Of a stretch of 64,000 nucleotides of DNA, positions 48,194 through 57,172 are shown one piece after another; within the stretch, counting starts at the first letter, position 1, and every line of letters starts with the position of its first letter. Made by a program: the position numbers and the translations under genes. A model generated the notes under the pieces. That model did no database searches. It was not told the DNA's origin and was given only the letters and a program-made list of their open reading frames with translations. The stretch covers positions 4,382,228-4,446,227 of the forward strand of contig NZ_QFRX01000001.1 of the NCBI RefSeq assembly GCF_003143935.1, given 5' to 3'. Source of the DNA: Streptomyces sp. Act143. Its GTDB lineage: Bacteria > Actinomycetota > Actinomycetes > Streptomycetales > Streptomycetaceae.

Positions 48194-49426
48194 ATGACCT
48201 CCAGCACGACTCCGTCCTCGGCGCCCTCCGATGCGCACACCAGCCGAAGCCCATTGCGCAGGCTCAGCGCCCGCGGGCGCGACGAGGCACATCGGGTCGC
48301 CTCTCCTCTGGAGCTTTTCTTCGACCTCTGCTTCGTCGTCGCCATCGCCCAGGCGGGCGTGCAACTGGTGCACGCCATCGCCGAGGGACACGCCGGCGAG
48401 GGCATCCTCAACTACGCGATGATCTTCTTCGCCATCTGGTGGGCCTGGATGAACTTCTCCTGGTTCGCCTCGGCGTACGACAACGACGACGTCCTCTACC
48501 GAGTCGTCACCCTGGTCCAGATCGCCGGCGTGCTGGTGCTCGCGGCCGGGGTGTCCCGGGCATTCGAGGACCACGACTTCCTGGCCGTCTGGCTGGGCTA
48601 CGTGATCATGCGGCTGGCGATGTCCGCACAGTGGATACGCGCCGCACTGTCCACCGAGGGCGCGGAGCGGACCATGGCGTTGCGGTACGCCGCTGGTGTG
48701 CTGCTCTGCATGGTGGGCTGGCTGGGGCTGGTGGTCCTGCCCGAGGGGGCGAGGACCTGGGTCTTCCTCGTGATGGCGGTGATCGAGATGTGCGTGCCGC
48801 CGTACGCGGAGAAGGACTTCAACTCGGCCTGGCATCCGCACCACATCTCCGAGCGGTACGGGCTGTTCACGATCATCGTCCTCGGCGAGACGATCGCCGC
48901 GGCCACGGTCGCCGTGAAGTCCGCCGTCGACGAGCACGGCGCGCTCGGCGAACTGCTTCCGATCGCCGCGGGCGGGCTGCTGATCGTGTTCTCGGCGTGG
49001 TGGATCTACTTCGTCGTGCCGATCCACGACAGGCTGCGCACCAACAAGCAGGCGTTCCTGTGGGGCTACGGCCACTACCTGATCTTCGCCTCGGCGGCCG
49101 CGATCGGCGCCGGCCTCGAGGTGGCGGTCGAGCAGGCGGTCGGCAAGGCGCACATCTCCACGCTGGCCGCGTCGGCCGCCGTGACACTGCCTACCGCGCT
49201 CTACCTCCTCACCGTCTGGGCTCTGCACTCGCGCTACTTCAAGGTGGGCATCACGCAGCAGCTGGTGCTTCCGGTCACGGCTCTGCTGGTCATCGCCTGC
49301 ACCTTCCTGGGCGACGGGGCGGTGCTCGCGGCCGGCATCGTCTCGGCGCTCGCGGTGGTGACGGGGACTGCGCTGACGGCGCGCTTGGTGGCCCGGGAGA
49401 GCCGGGAGGCGGCGCCGGGGGTGTGA
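48194..49426 (+). CDS. Low temperature requirement protein A (LtrA) family membrane protein
   Basis: A 410-aa protein with about 11 membrane helices. Family signatures are RVASPLELFFDLCFVVAIAQ near the start, WWAWMNFSWFASAYDNDD, and the mid-protein HISERYGLFTIIVLGETI. LtrA was named from a Listeria cold-growth mutant; its biochemical role is unknown. ATG at 48194 lacks a good Shine-Dalgarno; TATCTG at 48174 may be the -10. It is divergent from pflB and shares the region holding the Rex-like site, which could link it to redox control. Confidence 0.9.
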   Translation: MTSSTTPSSAPSDAHTSRSPLRRLSARGRDEAHRVASPLELFFDLCFVVAIAQAGVQLVHAIAEGHAGEGILNYAMIFFAIWWAWMNFSWFASAYDNDDVLYRVVTLVQIAGVLVLAAGVSRAFEDHDFLAVWLGYVIMRLAMSAQWIRAALSTEGAERTMALRYAAGVLLCMVGWLGLVVLPEGARTWVFLVMAVIEMCVPPYAEKDFNSAWHPHHISERYGLFTIIVLGETIAAATVAVKSAVDEHGALGELLPIAAGGLLIVFSAWWIYFVVPIHDRLRTNKQAFLWGYGHYLIFASAAAIGAGLEVAVEQAVGKAHISTLAASAAVTLPTALYLLTVWALHSRYFKVGITQQLVLPVTALLVIACTFLGDGAVLAAGIVSALAVVTGTALTARLVARESREAAPGV

Positions 49427-49498
49427 CGCGCCGGTGGCGCCGGACCGACGTAGCGGTGCCGCCGGGCTCGCGTCGGTGGTCTGGACGAGACTGGTGCC

Positions 49499-50527
49499 AT
49501 GACAGTTGACGCTCTGACGGACGTCGCCGGTGTACGCGTGGGGCATGCGACGCGCACCGGCGACGGTTGGCTCACCGGCACCACCGTGGTGCTCGCCCCG
49601 GAGGGTGGCGCCGTCGCCGCCGTGGATGTGCGCGGTGGCGGGCCCGGCACCAAGGAGACCGACGCCCTCGACCCGCGCAACGTCGTGCAGAAGGTCGAGG
49701 CGATCGTCCTGACCGGCGGCAGCGCGTACGGGCTCGACGCGGCCACCGGTGTGATGGCGTGGCTGGAGGAGCAGGGGCGCGGGGTGCGGGTCGGGGTGGA
49801 GGCGACGCATGTCGTCCCGGTCGTACCGGCCGCCTGCGTCTTCGACCTCGGGCGGGGCGGGGACTTCCGGGCCAGACCCGATGCCGCCCTCGGCAGGGCG
49901 GCGGTCGAGGCAGCCGCGGCGACCGCCCCCGGCGCGCGCGTGCGGGAGGGAGGTGTGGGCGCGGGTACGGGCGCTGCTGTCGGGCCGCTGAAGGGCGGAG
50001 TCGGCAGTGCGAGCGTCGTGCTCGCGTCGGGGATCACCGTCGCCGCGCTGGTGGTGGCCAATGCCGCAGGGTCCGTGCTGGACCCGGAGACGGGCATTCT
50101 GTACGGGGAGTTGTTCCAGGGGCGCGCGAACTATCCCGCGGCGCACGTCCACGAGGCCGCGCGCCGGCGTCTCGCCGAGAGCGCGGCGAAGAACACCCCT
50201 CCCCTGCTGAACACGACGCTCGCGGTCGTCGCCACCGACGCGAACCTGTCGAAGGCGCAGGCGCAGAAGCTCGCGGGCACGGCGCACGACGGCATCGCGC
50301 GTGCCGTGCGGCCCGTGCATCTGCTGAACGACGGCGACACCGTGTTCACGCTGGCGACCGGGCAGCGCGCGCTCGACGCCGAGCACCCCTTGGCGCTCAA
50401 CGAACTTCTCGCGGCAGGAGCGGACGTGGTGACGCGCGCGATCGTGCGCGCCGTGCGTGCGGCCGAATCGGTGCGCGGGCCGGGCGGGGAGTGGCTGTCG
50501 TACGGGGAGTTGTACGGGGGGCGGTGA
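49499..50527 (+). CDS. P1 family peptidase (DmpA/BapA-type Ntn hydrolase)
   Basis: A 342-aa member of peptidase family P1 (beta-peptidyl aminopeptidase/L-aminopeptidase-esterase). DVAGVRVGHAT at the N-terminus, GGGPGTKETDAL, LTGGSAYGLDAATGV and GGVGAGTGAAVG are typical. The autocleavage site with its nucleophile lies in LLNTTLAVVATD, where Thr takes the place of Ser. Self-cleavage would give alpha and beta chains. ATG at 49499 has no Shine-Dalgarno; GAGACT six bases upstream is a weak -10, so it may be leaderless. Confidence 0.9.
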   Translation: MTVDALTDVAGVRVGHATRTGDGWLTGTTVVLAPEGGAVAAVDVRGGGPGTKETDALDPRNVVQKVEAIVLTGGSAYGLDAATGVMAWLEEQGRGVRVGVEATHVVPVVPAACVFDLGRGGDFRARPDAALGRAAVEAAAATAPGARVREGGVGAGTGAAVGPLKGGVGSASVVLASGITVAALVVANAAGSVLDPETGILYGELFQGRANYPAAHVHEAARRRLAESAAKNTPPLLNTTLAVVATDANLSKAQAQKLAGTAHDGIARAVRPVHLLNDGDTVFTLATGQRALDAEHPLALNELLAAGADVVTRAIVRAVRAAESVRGPGGEWLSYGELYGGR

Positions 50528-50903
50528 GGGGGCGCGGGCAACGGGGGGTGCGTTCCTCGCCGGAGCGCGAGCGCGTGCGCGCCCCATGCCCCGCGCCTCA
50601 TGCCTCGCGCCGCCTCGCCTCGCGCCGCCTCGCCGCCCGTCCCATGCGCCCTCGCCTCTCCCCCGCCGCGTCGCGCCACAGGCAGGAGCCAGCGCGCGGC
50701 CAGGGAGAGGTGAGCAGGCGCGTCTGCCACGCGCTGAGCGTCGGCGGCGGGCCCCGAGGGTGGCTTGTTTCGTGTGGGGATTGTCCCGGTTGTGTCACGT
50801 GATGGCGTTCACCGCGGTCGCAGGGAACCCGGTCGGCCATGGATGCGCTCTTTCTTCACGGACTTGCGCAGATCACGCACATCACACGAACCGGGAGCAG
50901 CTC
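50528..50903 (+). other. Non-coding stretch upstream of the L,D-transpeptidase gene
   Basis: No supported gene in 376 nt. It contains two copies of CCTCGCGCCGCCTCG near 50604-50640 and a more A+T-rich promoter-like part from about 50760 with TTGTTTCGTGTGGGG and GTCACGTGA. Confidence 0.5.
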
Positions 50904-52121
50904 GTGACAACGCCGGACATAGCAACGAGGCGCGCACTGGGGGCCTGTGCCGTCCTGGCGGTCGGCGCCCTCACCCTCACCGCCTGTGGCGGCGGCGCCG
51001 ACGGCAAGGACGACGGCAAGGGCGCCGGGGACTCCCCGAAGACGTCGGCGGCGAAGATCGTCATCTCGGCGAAGGACGGTTCGACGGGCGCGTCGATCAA
51101 CACCACCGGGGTGAAGGTCAGCGGGGGCAAGCTGACCGGCGTGACAATGAAGGTGGCGGGGACGGGGCAGACCGTGCCGGGCACGCTCGCCGCGGACGGG
51201 GGGAGCTGGAAGCCGAAGGAGCAGTTGGAGCGGGAGACGAAGTACGAGATATCGGCGACCGCGAAAGACGCCGACGGTCGCGCCTCCTCCGCGGACTCGA
51301 CGTTCACCACGGTGAGCAAGGCGAACAGCTTCGTCGGGACGTACACGCCGGACGGCGGTACGACGGTGGGTGTCGGGATGCCGGTGTCGTTCACCTTCGA
51401 CAAGGCGATCAGCGACAAGAAGGCCGTGCAGTCGCACATCACGGTCTCCTCCAGCAGCGGGCAGCAGGTGGTCGGGCACTGGTTCGGGTCGCAGCGGCTC
51501 GACTTCCGGCCGCAGGAGTACTGGAAGGCCGGCTCCAAGGTCACGATGAAGATCGACCTGGACGGCGTCGAGGGCGCGAACGGTGTCGTCGGGGTGCAGA
51601 AGAAGACCGTCAGCTTCACGATCGGGCGGTCGCAGGTCTCCACGGTCGACGTCGACACGCAGACCATGACCGTCGCGCGCGACGGCAAGACCCTCAAGTC
51701 GGTGCCCATCTCGGCGGGCAGCGCGGAGTTCACCACCTACAACGGGCAGATGGTGATCACCGAGAAGTTCCCGAAGCTGCGGATGGACAGCCGTACGGTC
51801 GGGCTCGACAACGCATACGACATCCCGGACGTGCCGCACGCGATGCGCCTGACGCAGTCGGGGACGTTCATCCACGGCAACTACTGGTACAACAAGGCCA
51901 ACCCGCCCTTCGGCCGGTCGGGCACCAGCCACGGATGCGTGGGGCTTCAGGACGTACAGGGCGGCCAGGGGGCGACGAACGCCGCCTGGTTCTATGACAA
52001 CTCCATCCTCGGGGACGTAGTGATCGTCAAGAACTCCCCCGACAAGACGGTGGCGCCGGACAACGGGCTCAACGGGTGGAACATGTCGTGGGGCGAGTGG
52101 ACCGCGGGAAGCGCCGCGTGA
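50904..52121 (+). CDS. L,D-transpeptidase lipoprotein with Ig-like domains
   Basis: A 405-aa secreted lipoprotein that forms 3-3 cross-links in peptidoglycan. A signal peptide (residues 8-31) ends in the lipobox LTAC. Residues about 45-250 are two Ig-like/BIg domains as in mycobacterial LdtMt2. The YkuD catalytic domain follows, with HGNYW and the active-site SHGCVGL (His343, Cys345). GTG at 50904 has GGGAG six bases upstream. A strong hairpin lies 124 nt after the stop. Confidence 0.95.
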   Translation: MTTPDIATRRALGACAVLAVGALTLTACGGGADGKDDGKGAGDSPKTSAAKIVISAKDGSTGASINTTGVKVSGGKLTGVTMKVAGTGQTVPGTLAADGGSWKPKEQLERETKYEISATAKDADGRASSADSTFTTVSKANSFVGTYTPDGGTTVGVGMPVSFTFDKAISDKKAVQSHITVSSSSGQQVVGHWFGSQRLDFRPQEYWKAGSKVTMKIDLDGVEGANGVVGVQKKTVSFTIGRSQVSTVDVDTQTMTVARDGKTLKSVPISAGSAEFTTYNGQMVITEKFPKLRMDSRTVGLDNAYDIPDVPHAMRLTQSGTFIHGNYWYNKANPPFGRSGTSHGCVGLQDVQGGQGATNAAWFYDNSILGDVVIVKNSPDKTVAPDNGLNGWNMSWGEWTAGSAA

Positions 52122-52244
52122 GCTTGCGCGCGGGTGCGGCATGAGCGCTGTCGGAGCACCCGGGCGCCCCTCGGACGTCCGTGCGCCCTTTGGTGGGCAC
52201 AACGCGCCAAGTACCGTCTGACCGGCGGTTTTTGACGGATCTTC

Positions 52245-52273
52245 GGGCCGCGTGGGAACTTCTCACGCGGCCC
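52245..52273 (+). terminator. Terminator after the L,D-transpeptidase gene
   Basis: GGGCCGCGTG pairs with CACGCGGCCC around a 9-nt loop, followed by GAGCGTTTTCT, giving one of the few hairpins here with a T-rich trailer. Confidence 0.85.
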
Positions 52274-52378
52274 GAGCGTTTTCTGTGCGCACGTTTTCTC
52301 GGTTCCCGGACATGATGTCCGACCGAGGGGCTACGGTATGCACCCACAAGGTGACATGCAGCGACGCCGGGAGAAACC

Positions 52379-53125
52379 TTGAGCGTTCCGTACGAGACAG
52401 CAGCGTACGAGCCACGCGAGTCGCCCGAGTCTCCGGAGGAGCACCTCGCGCGGCTCCTCGGCCGTGCCCTGAACTCCTTCGAACTGCCCGACGAGGCGAT
52501 ACAGCGGCTCGACTGCGCGCTGGCGCACGACAGTTCACTGCACTCCGCACACCACAGCGCGGGGCTGCACCGTGAGACGTACCGCCACACCTGGCTGCTC
52601 GCCGACGGTTCCGCGCTCACGCTCTGGGAGCTCGTCCACAACACCGCGCCGGGCAGCGACCCGCAGCACGAGGTGTACGTCGACGAGGAGGAGCTGCGCG
52701 CGGCCACGGCCCGGTTGCCGTTGCCTCCGGACGCGCCGGACTTCGAGCTCCCGGTGACGGTGCACCTGTCGCCGATCCCCGCTCCCCGGCACGCGTACGT
52801 GCCCGACGACTCCGCGGACCACGCGCGCCGGCTTCTGCGCCGCGCCGAGAACCCGGACCAGCCGGGCGCGGAGACGGCCGCGCTGCTGGCGAACGCGTTC
52901 GCGCACCAGATCACGCAGGCTTTCGGGAGGCCGTGCCGCGCGGGGCGCATCGGACTGTGCTTCTCGCTCTACGAGCACGCGTTCCTGCTGCGTGACGGCA
53001 AGGAGATCTCCCTGTGGGAGGTCGAGCACACGGCCACGCCCGACGGGCGGCACATGTGCGAGGTGTACGTCTCCGAGGACGCGGCCAGGGACGCGATGGA
53101 GCGGCGGGCGGCGCGCGTCTCGTGA
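52379..53125 (+). CDS. Streptomyces hypothetical protein, probably DUF6227
   Basis: A 248-aa soluble protein with two similar halves. The first has HRETYRHTWLLADGSALTLWELVHNT and HEVYVDEEEL, the second LYEHAFLLRDGKEISLWEVEHTA and CEVYVSEDAA, so an internal duplication (about residues 60-110 and 190-240) is visible. I recall such proteins being labelled DUF6227 in Streptomyces; no function is known. The TTG start at 52379 has GGGAG five bases upstream; an upstream TACGGT may be part of the promoter. Confidence 0.75.
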   Translation: MSVPYETAAYEPRESPESPEEHLARLLGRALNSFELPDEAIQRLDCALAHDSSLHSAHHSAGLHRETYRHTWLLADGSALTLWELVHNTAPGSDPQHEVYVDEEELRAATARLPLPPDAPDFELPVTVHLSPIPAPRHAYVPDDSADHARRLLRRAENPDQPGAETAALLANAFAHQITQAFGRPCRAGRIGLCFSLYEHAFLLRDGKEISLWEVEHTATPDGRHMCEVYVSEDAARDAMERRAARVS

Positions 53126-53162
53126 CGCGCGCCCGCGTGGCGAGCGGGTGAGCGCTCGGGCG

Positions 53163-53414
53163 TCAGCGGCCGTCGCTGAGCTGTCGTACCAGGCCCGCGA
53201 AGGCGTCCCGTTCCGCCGGGGTCAGTGGGACGGACTCCAGGTCGGGGCCGGCCTGCCGTTGATACGGAAGGCCCTGGAGGGTGGGGGCGGTCCGCCACAG
53301 GGCGGCTTCGCGGCCACGGCGCAGGACGCGGGTCAGGCCGATCGCCCAGACGACGGTCGCCAGGGCGAGGACGGCCATGCCCGTCAGCTGGAAGATCGAG
53401 ACGTGCTCAGGCAT
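53163..53414 (-). CDS. Small membrane protein downstream of a DosR-like box
   Basis: An 83-aa protein with one N-terminal TM (residues 7-28, IFQLTGMAVLALATVVWAIGL), a basic RVLRRGRE patch and a cytoplasmic tail (WRTAPTLQGLPYQRQAGPDLESVPLTPAERDAFAGLVRQL). No family recognised. ATG at 53414 has no Shine-Dalgarno; TACTGG 5 nt before it could be a -10 for leaderless translation. The GGGACTTTGGTCCC palindrome centred about 31 nt upstream would then cover the -35 region. Confidence 0.7.
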   Translation of the reverse strand: MPEHVSIFQLTGMAVLALATVVWAIGLTRVLRRGREAALWRTAPTLQGLPYQRQAGPDLESVPLTPAERDAFAGLVRQLSDGR

Positions 53415-53430
53415 GCGCCCCAGTAGACAC

Positions 53431-53460
53431 CACGGTCCGGGACTTTGGTCCCGGACCGTG
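53431..53460. promoter_or_regulatory. 13-bp-arm palindrome containing a near-consensus DosR/OsdR box
   Basis: CACGGTCCGGGAC-TTTG-GTCCCGGACCGTG is a perfect inverted repeat. Its core GGGACTTTGGTCCC (53439-53452) differs from GGGACTWWAGTCCC at one position, and 17 of 20 positions of the extended DosR consensus fit. It could also fold as an RNA hairpin. Confidence 0.6.
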
Positions 53461-53604
53461 ACGTATCTCGCAGGTGCCGTGAACAACTCACAGCGACCGA
53501 AAGGGACATGCGCGTGACATGCGCGACGCGGCGAACGGCTGCGGTCGGCCGTAGCCCCGTGCCGCCAGGGCTGCGGCCGACCGCCGTCGGCGCCGGTGTT
53601 TCCC

Positions 53605-55887
53605 CTACGCCGCCACCGGCTGCTTCCGCTCCGACGCCGGCGCGGAGGCGGGGTCGTCGGACGCGGCGGCTGCCCCTCCTGGGCCCGTCTTGCGCAGGCC
53701 CTTGAGGAGGATGACCAGGCCGGCCGTGACCGCCGTGCCGACCGCGATGGCCAGCAGGTACAGGAACGGCTTGCCGATGAGGAAGGTGACCCAGATGCCG
53801 CCGTGCGGGGCGCGCAGGGTGGAGCCGAAGGCCATGGTCAGCGCGCCGGTGACCGCGCCGCCCGCCATGGAGGCGGGGATGACGCGCAGCGGGTCGGCCG
53901 CGGCGAACGGGATCGCGCCCTCGGAGATGAAGGAGGCGCCGAGGACCCAGGCCGCCTTGCCGTTCTCGCGCTCGGTCTCGGTGAACAGCTTCTTGCGGAC
54001 GGTCGTGGCGAGGGCCATGCCCAGCGGGGGCACCATGCCTGCGGCCATCACGGCGGCCATGACCTTCATCGCCGAGTCGCTCGGGTCCTGTACGGCGATA
54101 CCGGCGGTGGCGAAGGCGTACGCGACCTTGTTGACCGGGCCGCCCAGGTCGAAGCACATCATCAGGCCGAGGAGGATGCCGAGCAGGATGGCGTTGGTGC
54201 CGGAGAGGCCGTTGAGCCAGTCCGTCATGGCCTCCTGCGCGTTGGCGATCGGCTTGCCGATCACGATGAACATCAGGAAGCCGACGACGATCGACGAGAT
54301 CAGCGGGATCACGACCACCGGCATGATGCCGCGCAGCACCGGTGGGATCTTGATCCGCTGGATGCCGAGGACGACTCCACCGGCCAGCAGACCGGCGACC
54401 AGTCCGCCGAGGAAGCCGGCGGCGATGTTGACGGAGATCATGCCGCCGACGAAGCCGGGCACGAGGCCGGGGCGGTCCGCCATGCCATAGGCGATGTAGC
54501 CGGCGAGGACGGGGATCAGGAAGCCGAACGCGACGCCGCCGATCTGGAACAGCAGCGCGCCCCAGCTGTCGACCTGGCCCCAGTCGAAGTGCTCCATGAC
54601 CGGCTTGGCCTCATTGATCTGGTAGCCGCCGATCGCGAAGCCGAGGGCGATCAGCAGACCGCCGGCCGCGACGAACGGGACCATGTAGCTCACGCCGGTC
54701 ATCAGCCACTTGCGCAGCTTGGTGCCGTAGCTGTCGCCGGCGTCGCCCGCGCGCTCCACCGGGGTGGAGGCGGCCCCGGGGGCGCCCGTCACCTCGCCGC
54801 GCGCCGCCTTGCCGCGCACCTCGGTGATGAGCTCCGCAGGCCTGTTGATGCCCGCCTTCACGCCGACGTCGACGGTCGGCTTACCGGCGAAGCGGTCCTT
54901 GTCGCGTACGGGGACGTCGTGGGCGAAGATCACGCCGTCCGCCGCCTCGATGACGGCCGGGTCGAGCCGGGTGAAGCCGGCCGAGCCCTGCGTCTCGACG
55001 ACGAGTTCGACGCCCGCCTCGCGGCCCGCGTTCTCCAGGGACTCGGCCGCCATGTACGTGTGGGCGATGCCGGTCGGGCAGGAGGTGACGGCGACGATCC
55101 GGAAGGGGCGTGCGTCCGTGGCGCCCGTCCCGCTCCCGTCCGTGGCGCCCGCCCCAGGCGCGTCCGTGGCGCCCGGCGCCGGAGCGGTCGCGCCACCCGG
55201 CGCCGGGGCCGCGGTACCCGTGGCGGTATCGGCGGAGGCCGCCCCCGACACCGCCACGGAGTTCGAAGAGGCGCCCGCAGGGGCGCTCGCAGCGCCCTTC
55301 GCGCCCTCGCCGGCGCTGCTCACACCCGCCGAAACACCGGCCGAAGCACCGGCGGAAGCGCTGGCGGAAGCGCTGGCGACAGCACCCTCCGCAGCGCCCA
55401 CCCCGGCACCGGATGCGCCAGACACGCCCGCCGCGTCCGCCGCCGGCGCATCCCCTCGAATGAGCGCCGCCGCGGCCGCCGCGTCACCCACCCCGCGCAG
55501 CGCGTCGGTGAACTCGGTGTTCATCAACTGCCGCGCCAGGGACGACAGGATCGTCAGATGGGCGTCGTCGGCGCCGGCCGGTGCCGCGATCAGGAAGATC
55601 AGGTCGGCGGGACCGTCCGCCGCGCCGAAGTCGATCCCGGCGGCGCTGCGCCCGAAGGCGAGCGTCGGCTCGGTGACGTGCGCGCTGCGGCAGTGCGGGA
55701 TGCCGATGCCGCCGTCGAGCCCGGTGGGCATCTGCGCCTCGCGGGCGGCCACGTCGGCGAGGAAGCCCTCCAGGTCGGTCACCCGGCCCAGGGCGACCAT
55801 GCGCTCGGCGAGGGCGCGCGCCGCCGCTTCCTTGGTATCGGCGGACAGGTCGAGATCGACCAGGTCCGCGGTGATCATGTCGCTCAT
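53605..55887 (-). CDS. fruA: PTS fructose transporter, fused IIABC
   Basis: A 760-aa fructose permease that phosphorylates fructose to fructose-1-phosphate on entry. Residues 1-145 are EIIA with phospho-His65 (IGIPHCRS). Residues about 145-259 are an Ala/Ser/Gly/Thr/Pro linker much longer than needed. EIIB runs from about 260 with phospho-Cys270 (VTSCPTGIAHTYM), and EIIC from about 375 with nine or ten TMs including SEGAIPFAAADP. AAGGAG lies seven bases before ATG at 55887. The ATG overlaps the stop of a 114-codon ORF that fills the gap to fruK. Confidence 0.95.
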   Translation of the reverse strand: MSDMITADLVDLDLSADTKEAAARALAERMVALGRVTDLEGFLADVAAREAQMPTGLDGGIGIPHCRSAHVTEPTLAFGRSAAGIDFGAADGPADLIFLIAAPAGADDAHLTILSSLARQLMNTEFTDALRGVGDAAAAAALIRGDAPAADAAGVSGASGAGVGAAEGAVASASASASAGASAGVSAGVSSAGEGAKGAASAPAGASSNSVAVSGAASADTATGTAAPAPGGATAPAPGATDAPGAGATDGSGTGATDARPFRIVAVTSCPTGIAHTYMAAESLENAGREAGVELVVETQGSAGFTRLDPAVIEAADGVIFAHDVPVRDKDRFAGKPTVDVGVKAGINRPAELITEVRGKAARGEVTGAPGAASTPVERAGDAGDSYGTKLRKWLMTGVSYMVPFVAAGGLLIALGFAIGGYQINEAKPVMEHFDWGQVDSWGALLFQIGGVAFGFLIPVLAGYIAYGMADRPGLVPGFVGGMISVNIAAGFLGGLVAGLLAGGVVLGIQRIKIPPVLRGIMPVVVIPLISSIVVGFLMFIVIGKPIANAQEAMTDWLNGLSGTNAILLGILLGLMMCFDLGGPVNKVAYAFATAGIAVQDPSDSAMKVMAAVMAAGMVPPLGMALATTVRKKLFTETERENGKAAWVLGASFISEGAIPFAAADPLRVIPASMAGGAVTGALTMAFGSTLRAPHGGIWVTFLIGKPFLYLLAIAVGTAVTAGLVILLKGLRKTGPGGAAAASDDPASAPASERKQPVAA

Positions 55888-56228
55888 CGCGGGCTCCTTC
55901 GCACGCGTATCGCCCGGGGAGTGGGGTGGTGGGCGAGGGTGGGGACGGGGATGCGGGGGGTTTCAGGAGTGGTGGGGGTGGTGGGGGTGGTGGGGGCGAG
56001 GCCGGGGATGTCCCGCCCCCACCGGGCGGCAGGGCGGCTCAGGTGGCCCTGCCTCCCACAGGCCGCGGCGAGTAACGGGGAGCCTCGCCGCTTCATGGCC
56101 GGTTCATGGGGATGTGACGGGTGCGTCGGCACCGGTGCGAGGTGCGCCTGCGGCGCCCTCACCGCCGCAGAACACGTACGACACGCCCGCAGCGCCTTCG
56201 CCGTCCCAGCGGCGGAGCCGTTCGTCAT
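55884..56228 (-). CDS. Candidate 114-codon gene translationally coupled between fruK and fruA (contains TTA)
   Basis: The frame starts with ATG overlapping the fruK stop (ATGA, 56225-56228) and ends with TGA overlapping the fruA start (ATGA, 55884-55887), so ribosomes ending fruK could pass straight through to fruA. The product would be Pro/Thr/Arg-rich (TTPTTPTTPETP near residues 80-92) with no recognised domain and four Cys. Codon 52 is TTA (56075-56073), the bldA-dependent leucine codon; I found no other in-frame TTA in the genes I spot-checked. It may be a real regulatory gene, or an expanded spacer with chance coupling: the 9-bp GGTGGTGGG repeat near 55953-55990 argues for caution. Confidence 0.4.
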   Translation of the reverse strand: MTNGSAAGTAKALRACRTCSAAVRAPQAHLAPVPTHPSHPHEPAMKRRGSPLLAAACGRQGHLSRPAARWGRDIPGLAPTTPTTPTTPETPRIPVPTLAHHPTPRAIRVRRSPR

Positions 56229-57172
56229 GACACCGGCTCCCTCAGCACCCGGTCCACCGGCACCTCCGACGTCACCGTCACCGCGCCCGGGTCCAGGTCG
56301 GTGGGGGTCGGCATGACGCTGCCGGGGAGTTGTACGGCGGCGGCGCCATGGGCGACCGCCGAGGCGAGCGCCTCCGGGCCGTTGCCGCCGGCGATCAGGA
56401 AGCCGGCCAGGGACGAGTCGCCGGCGCCCACGTTGCTGCGTACGACGTCCACGCGGGCGCTCGCGAACCACGTGCCCGCGCCGTCCACGAGCAACTGCCC
56501 GTCGGCGCCCAGGCTCGCGAGCACGGCGCGTGCGCCCATCTCGCGCAACTCCTCGGCGGCCTTCACCGCGTCGCCCACCGTGGACAGGGGGCGCCCGACG
56601 GCTTCCGCGAGCTCCTCGGCGTTCGGCTTCACCACGTCAGGGCGTTCGCGCAGCGCCTCCAGGAGCGCACGCCCCGAGGTGTCCAGCGCGATGCGCGCGC
56701 CCCCGGCGTGCGCCCGCGCGACGACGTCGGCGTACCACGACGGCGCGAGCCCGCGCGGCAGGCTCCCGCAGCACGCGATCCAGTCCGCGTCGCGCGACTG
56801 CGCGCGCACCGTCTCCAGCAGCAGCTCCTGCTCCTCCGCCGACAGCTCCGGACCCGGCGCGTTGATCTTCGTCAGTACGCCGTCCGACTCCGCGAGCGCG
56901 ATGTTCGAGCGAGTGGCGCCCGCGACCGGGACCGGCGCGACCTCGATGCCCTGCGCGTCGAGCAGATCCGCCACGAGCGCCCCCGGCGCACCACCCAGGG
57001 GCAGGACCGCGACCGTACGCCGGCCCGCGGCCGCCACGGCGCGCGAGACGTTCACGCCTTTGCCGCCCGGGTCCATGCGTTCGCCGGTGGCGCGGATGAC
57101 CTCGCCGCGCTCCAGCGAGGGAACCTCGTAGGTGCGGTCCAGGGACGGGTTCGGGGTGACGGTGAGGATCAT
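56225..57172 (-). CDS. fruK: 1-phosphofructokinase
   Basis: A 315-aa PfkB-family kinase turning fructose-1-phosphate into fructose-1,6-bisphosphate. ILTVTPNPSLDRTYEV at the N-terminus, GGKGVNVSRA (substrate binding), KPNAEEL, and VGAGDSSLAGF with the catalytic Asp (anion-hole DTSG-type motif) are present. ATG at 57172 overlaps the fruR stop by ATGA, so the regulator and kinase are co-translated. Confidence 0.95.
   Translation of the reverse strand: MILTVTPNPSLDRTYEVPSLERGEVIRATGERMDPGGKGVNVSRAVAAAGRRTVAVLPLGGAPGALVADLLDAQGIEVAPVPVAGATRSNIALAESDGVLTKINAPGPELSAEEQELLLETVRAQSRDADWIACCGSLPRGLAPSWYADVVARAHAGGARIALDTSGRALLEALRERPDVVKPNAEELAEAVGRPLSTVGDAVKAAEELREMGARAVLASLGADGQLLVDGAGTWFASARVDVVRSNVGAGDSSLAGFLIAGGNGPEALASAVAHGAAAVQLPGSVMPTPTDLDPGAVTVTSEVPVDRVLREPVS

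Noticed and set aside
48001..50587. Very long open frame continuing upstream of PflB
   Set aside because: Stop-free GC-rich shadow opposite ltrA and the P1 peptidase; PflB length and ribosome-binding site fix the start at 47965.
50770..50790. GGGGATTGTCCC before the L,D-transpeptidase as another DosR-type box
   Set aside because: Only two bases separate the GGGA and GTCCC arms, so the 14-bp core geometry is wrong.
50528..50903. ydaO/c-di-AMP riboswitch in the L,D-transpeptidase leader
   Set aside because: No conserved ydaO core motifs seen; the stretch is mostly GC repeats.
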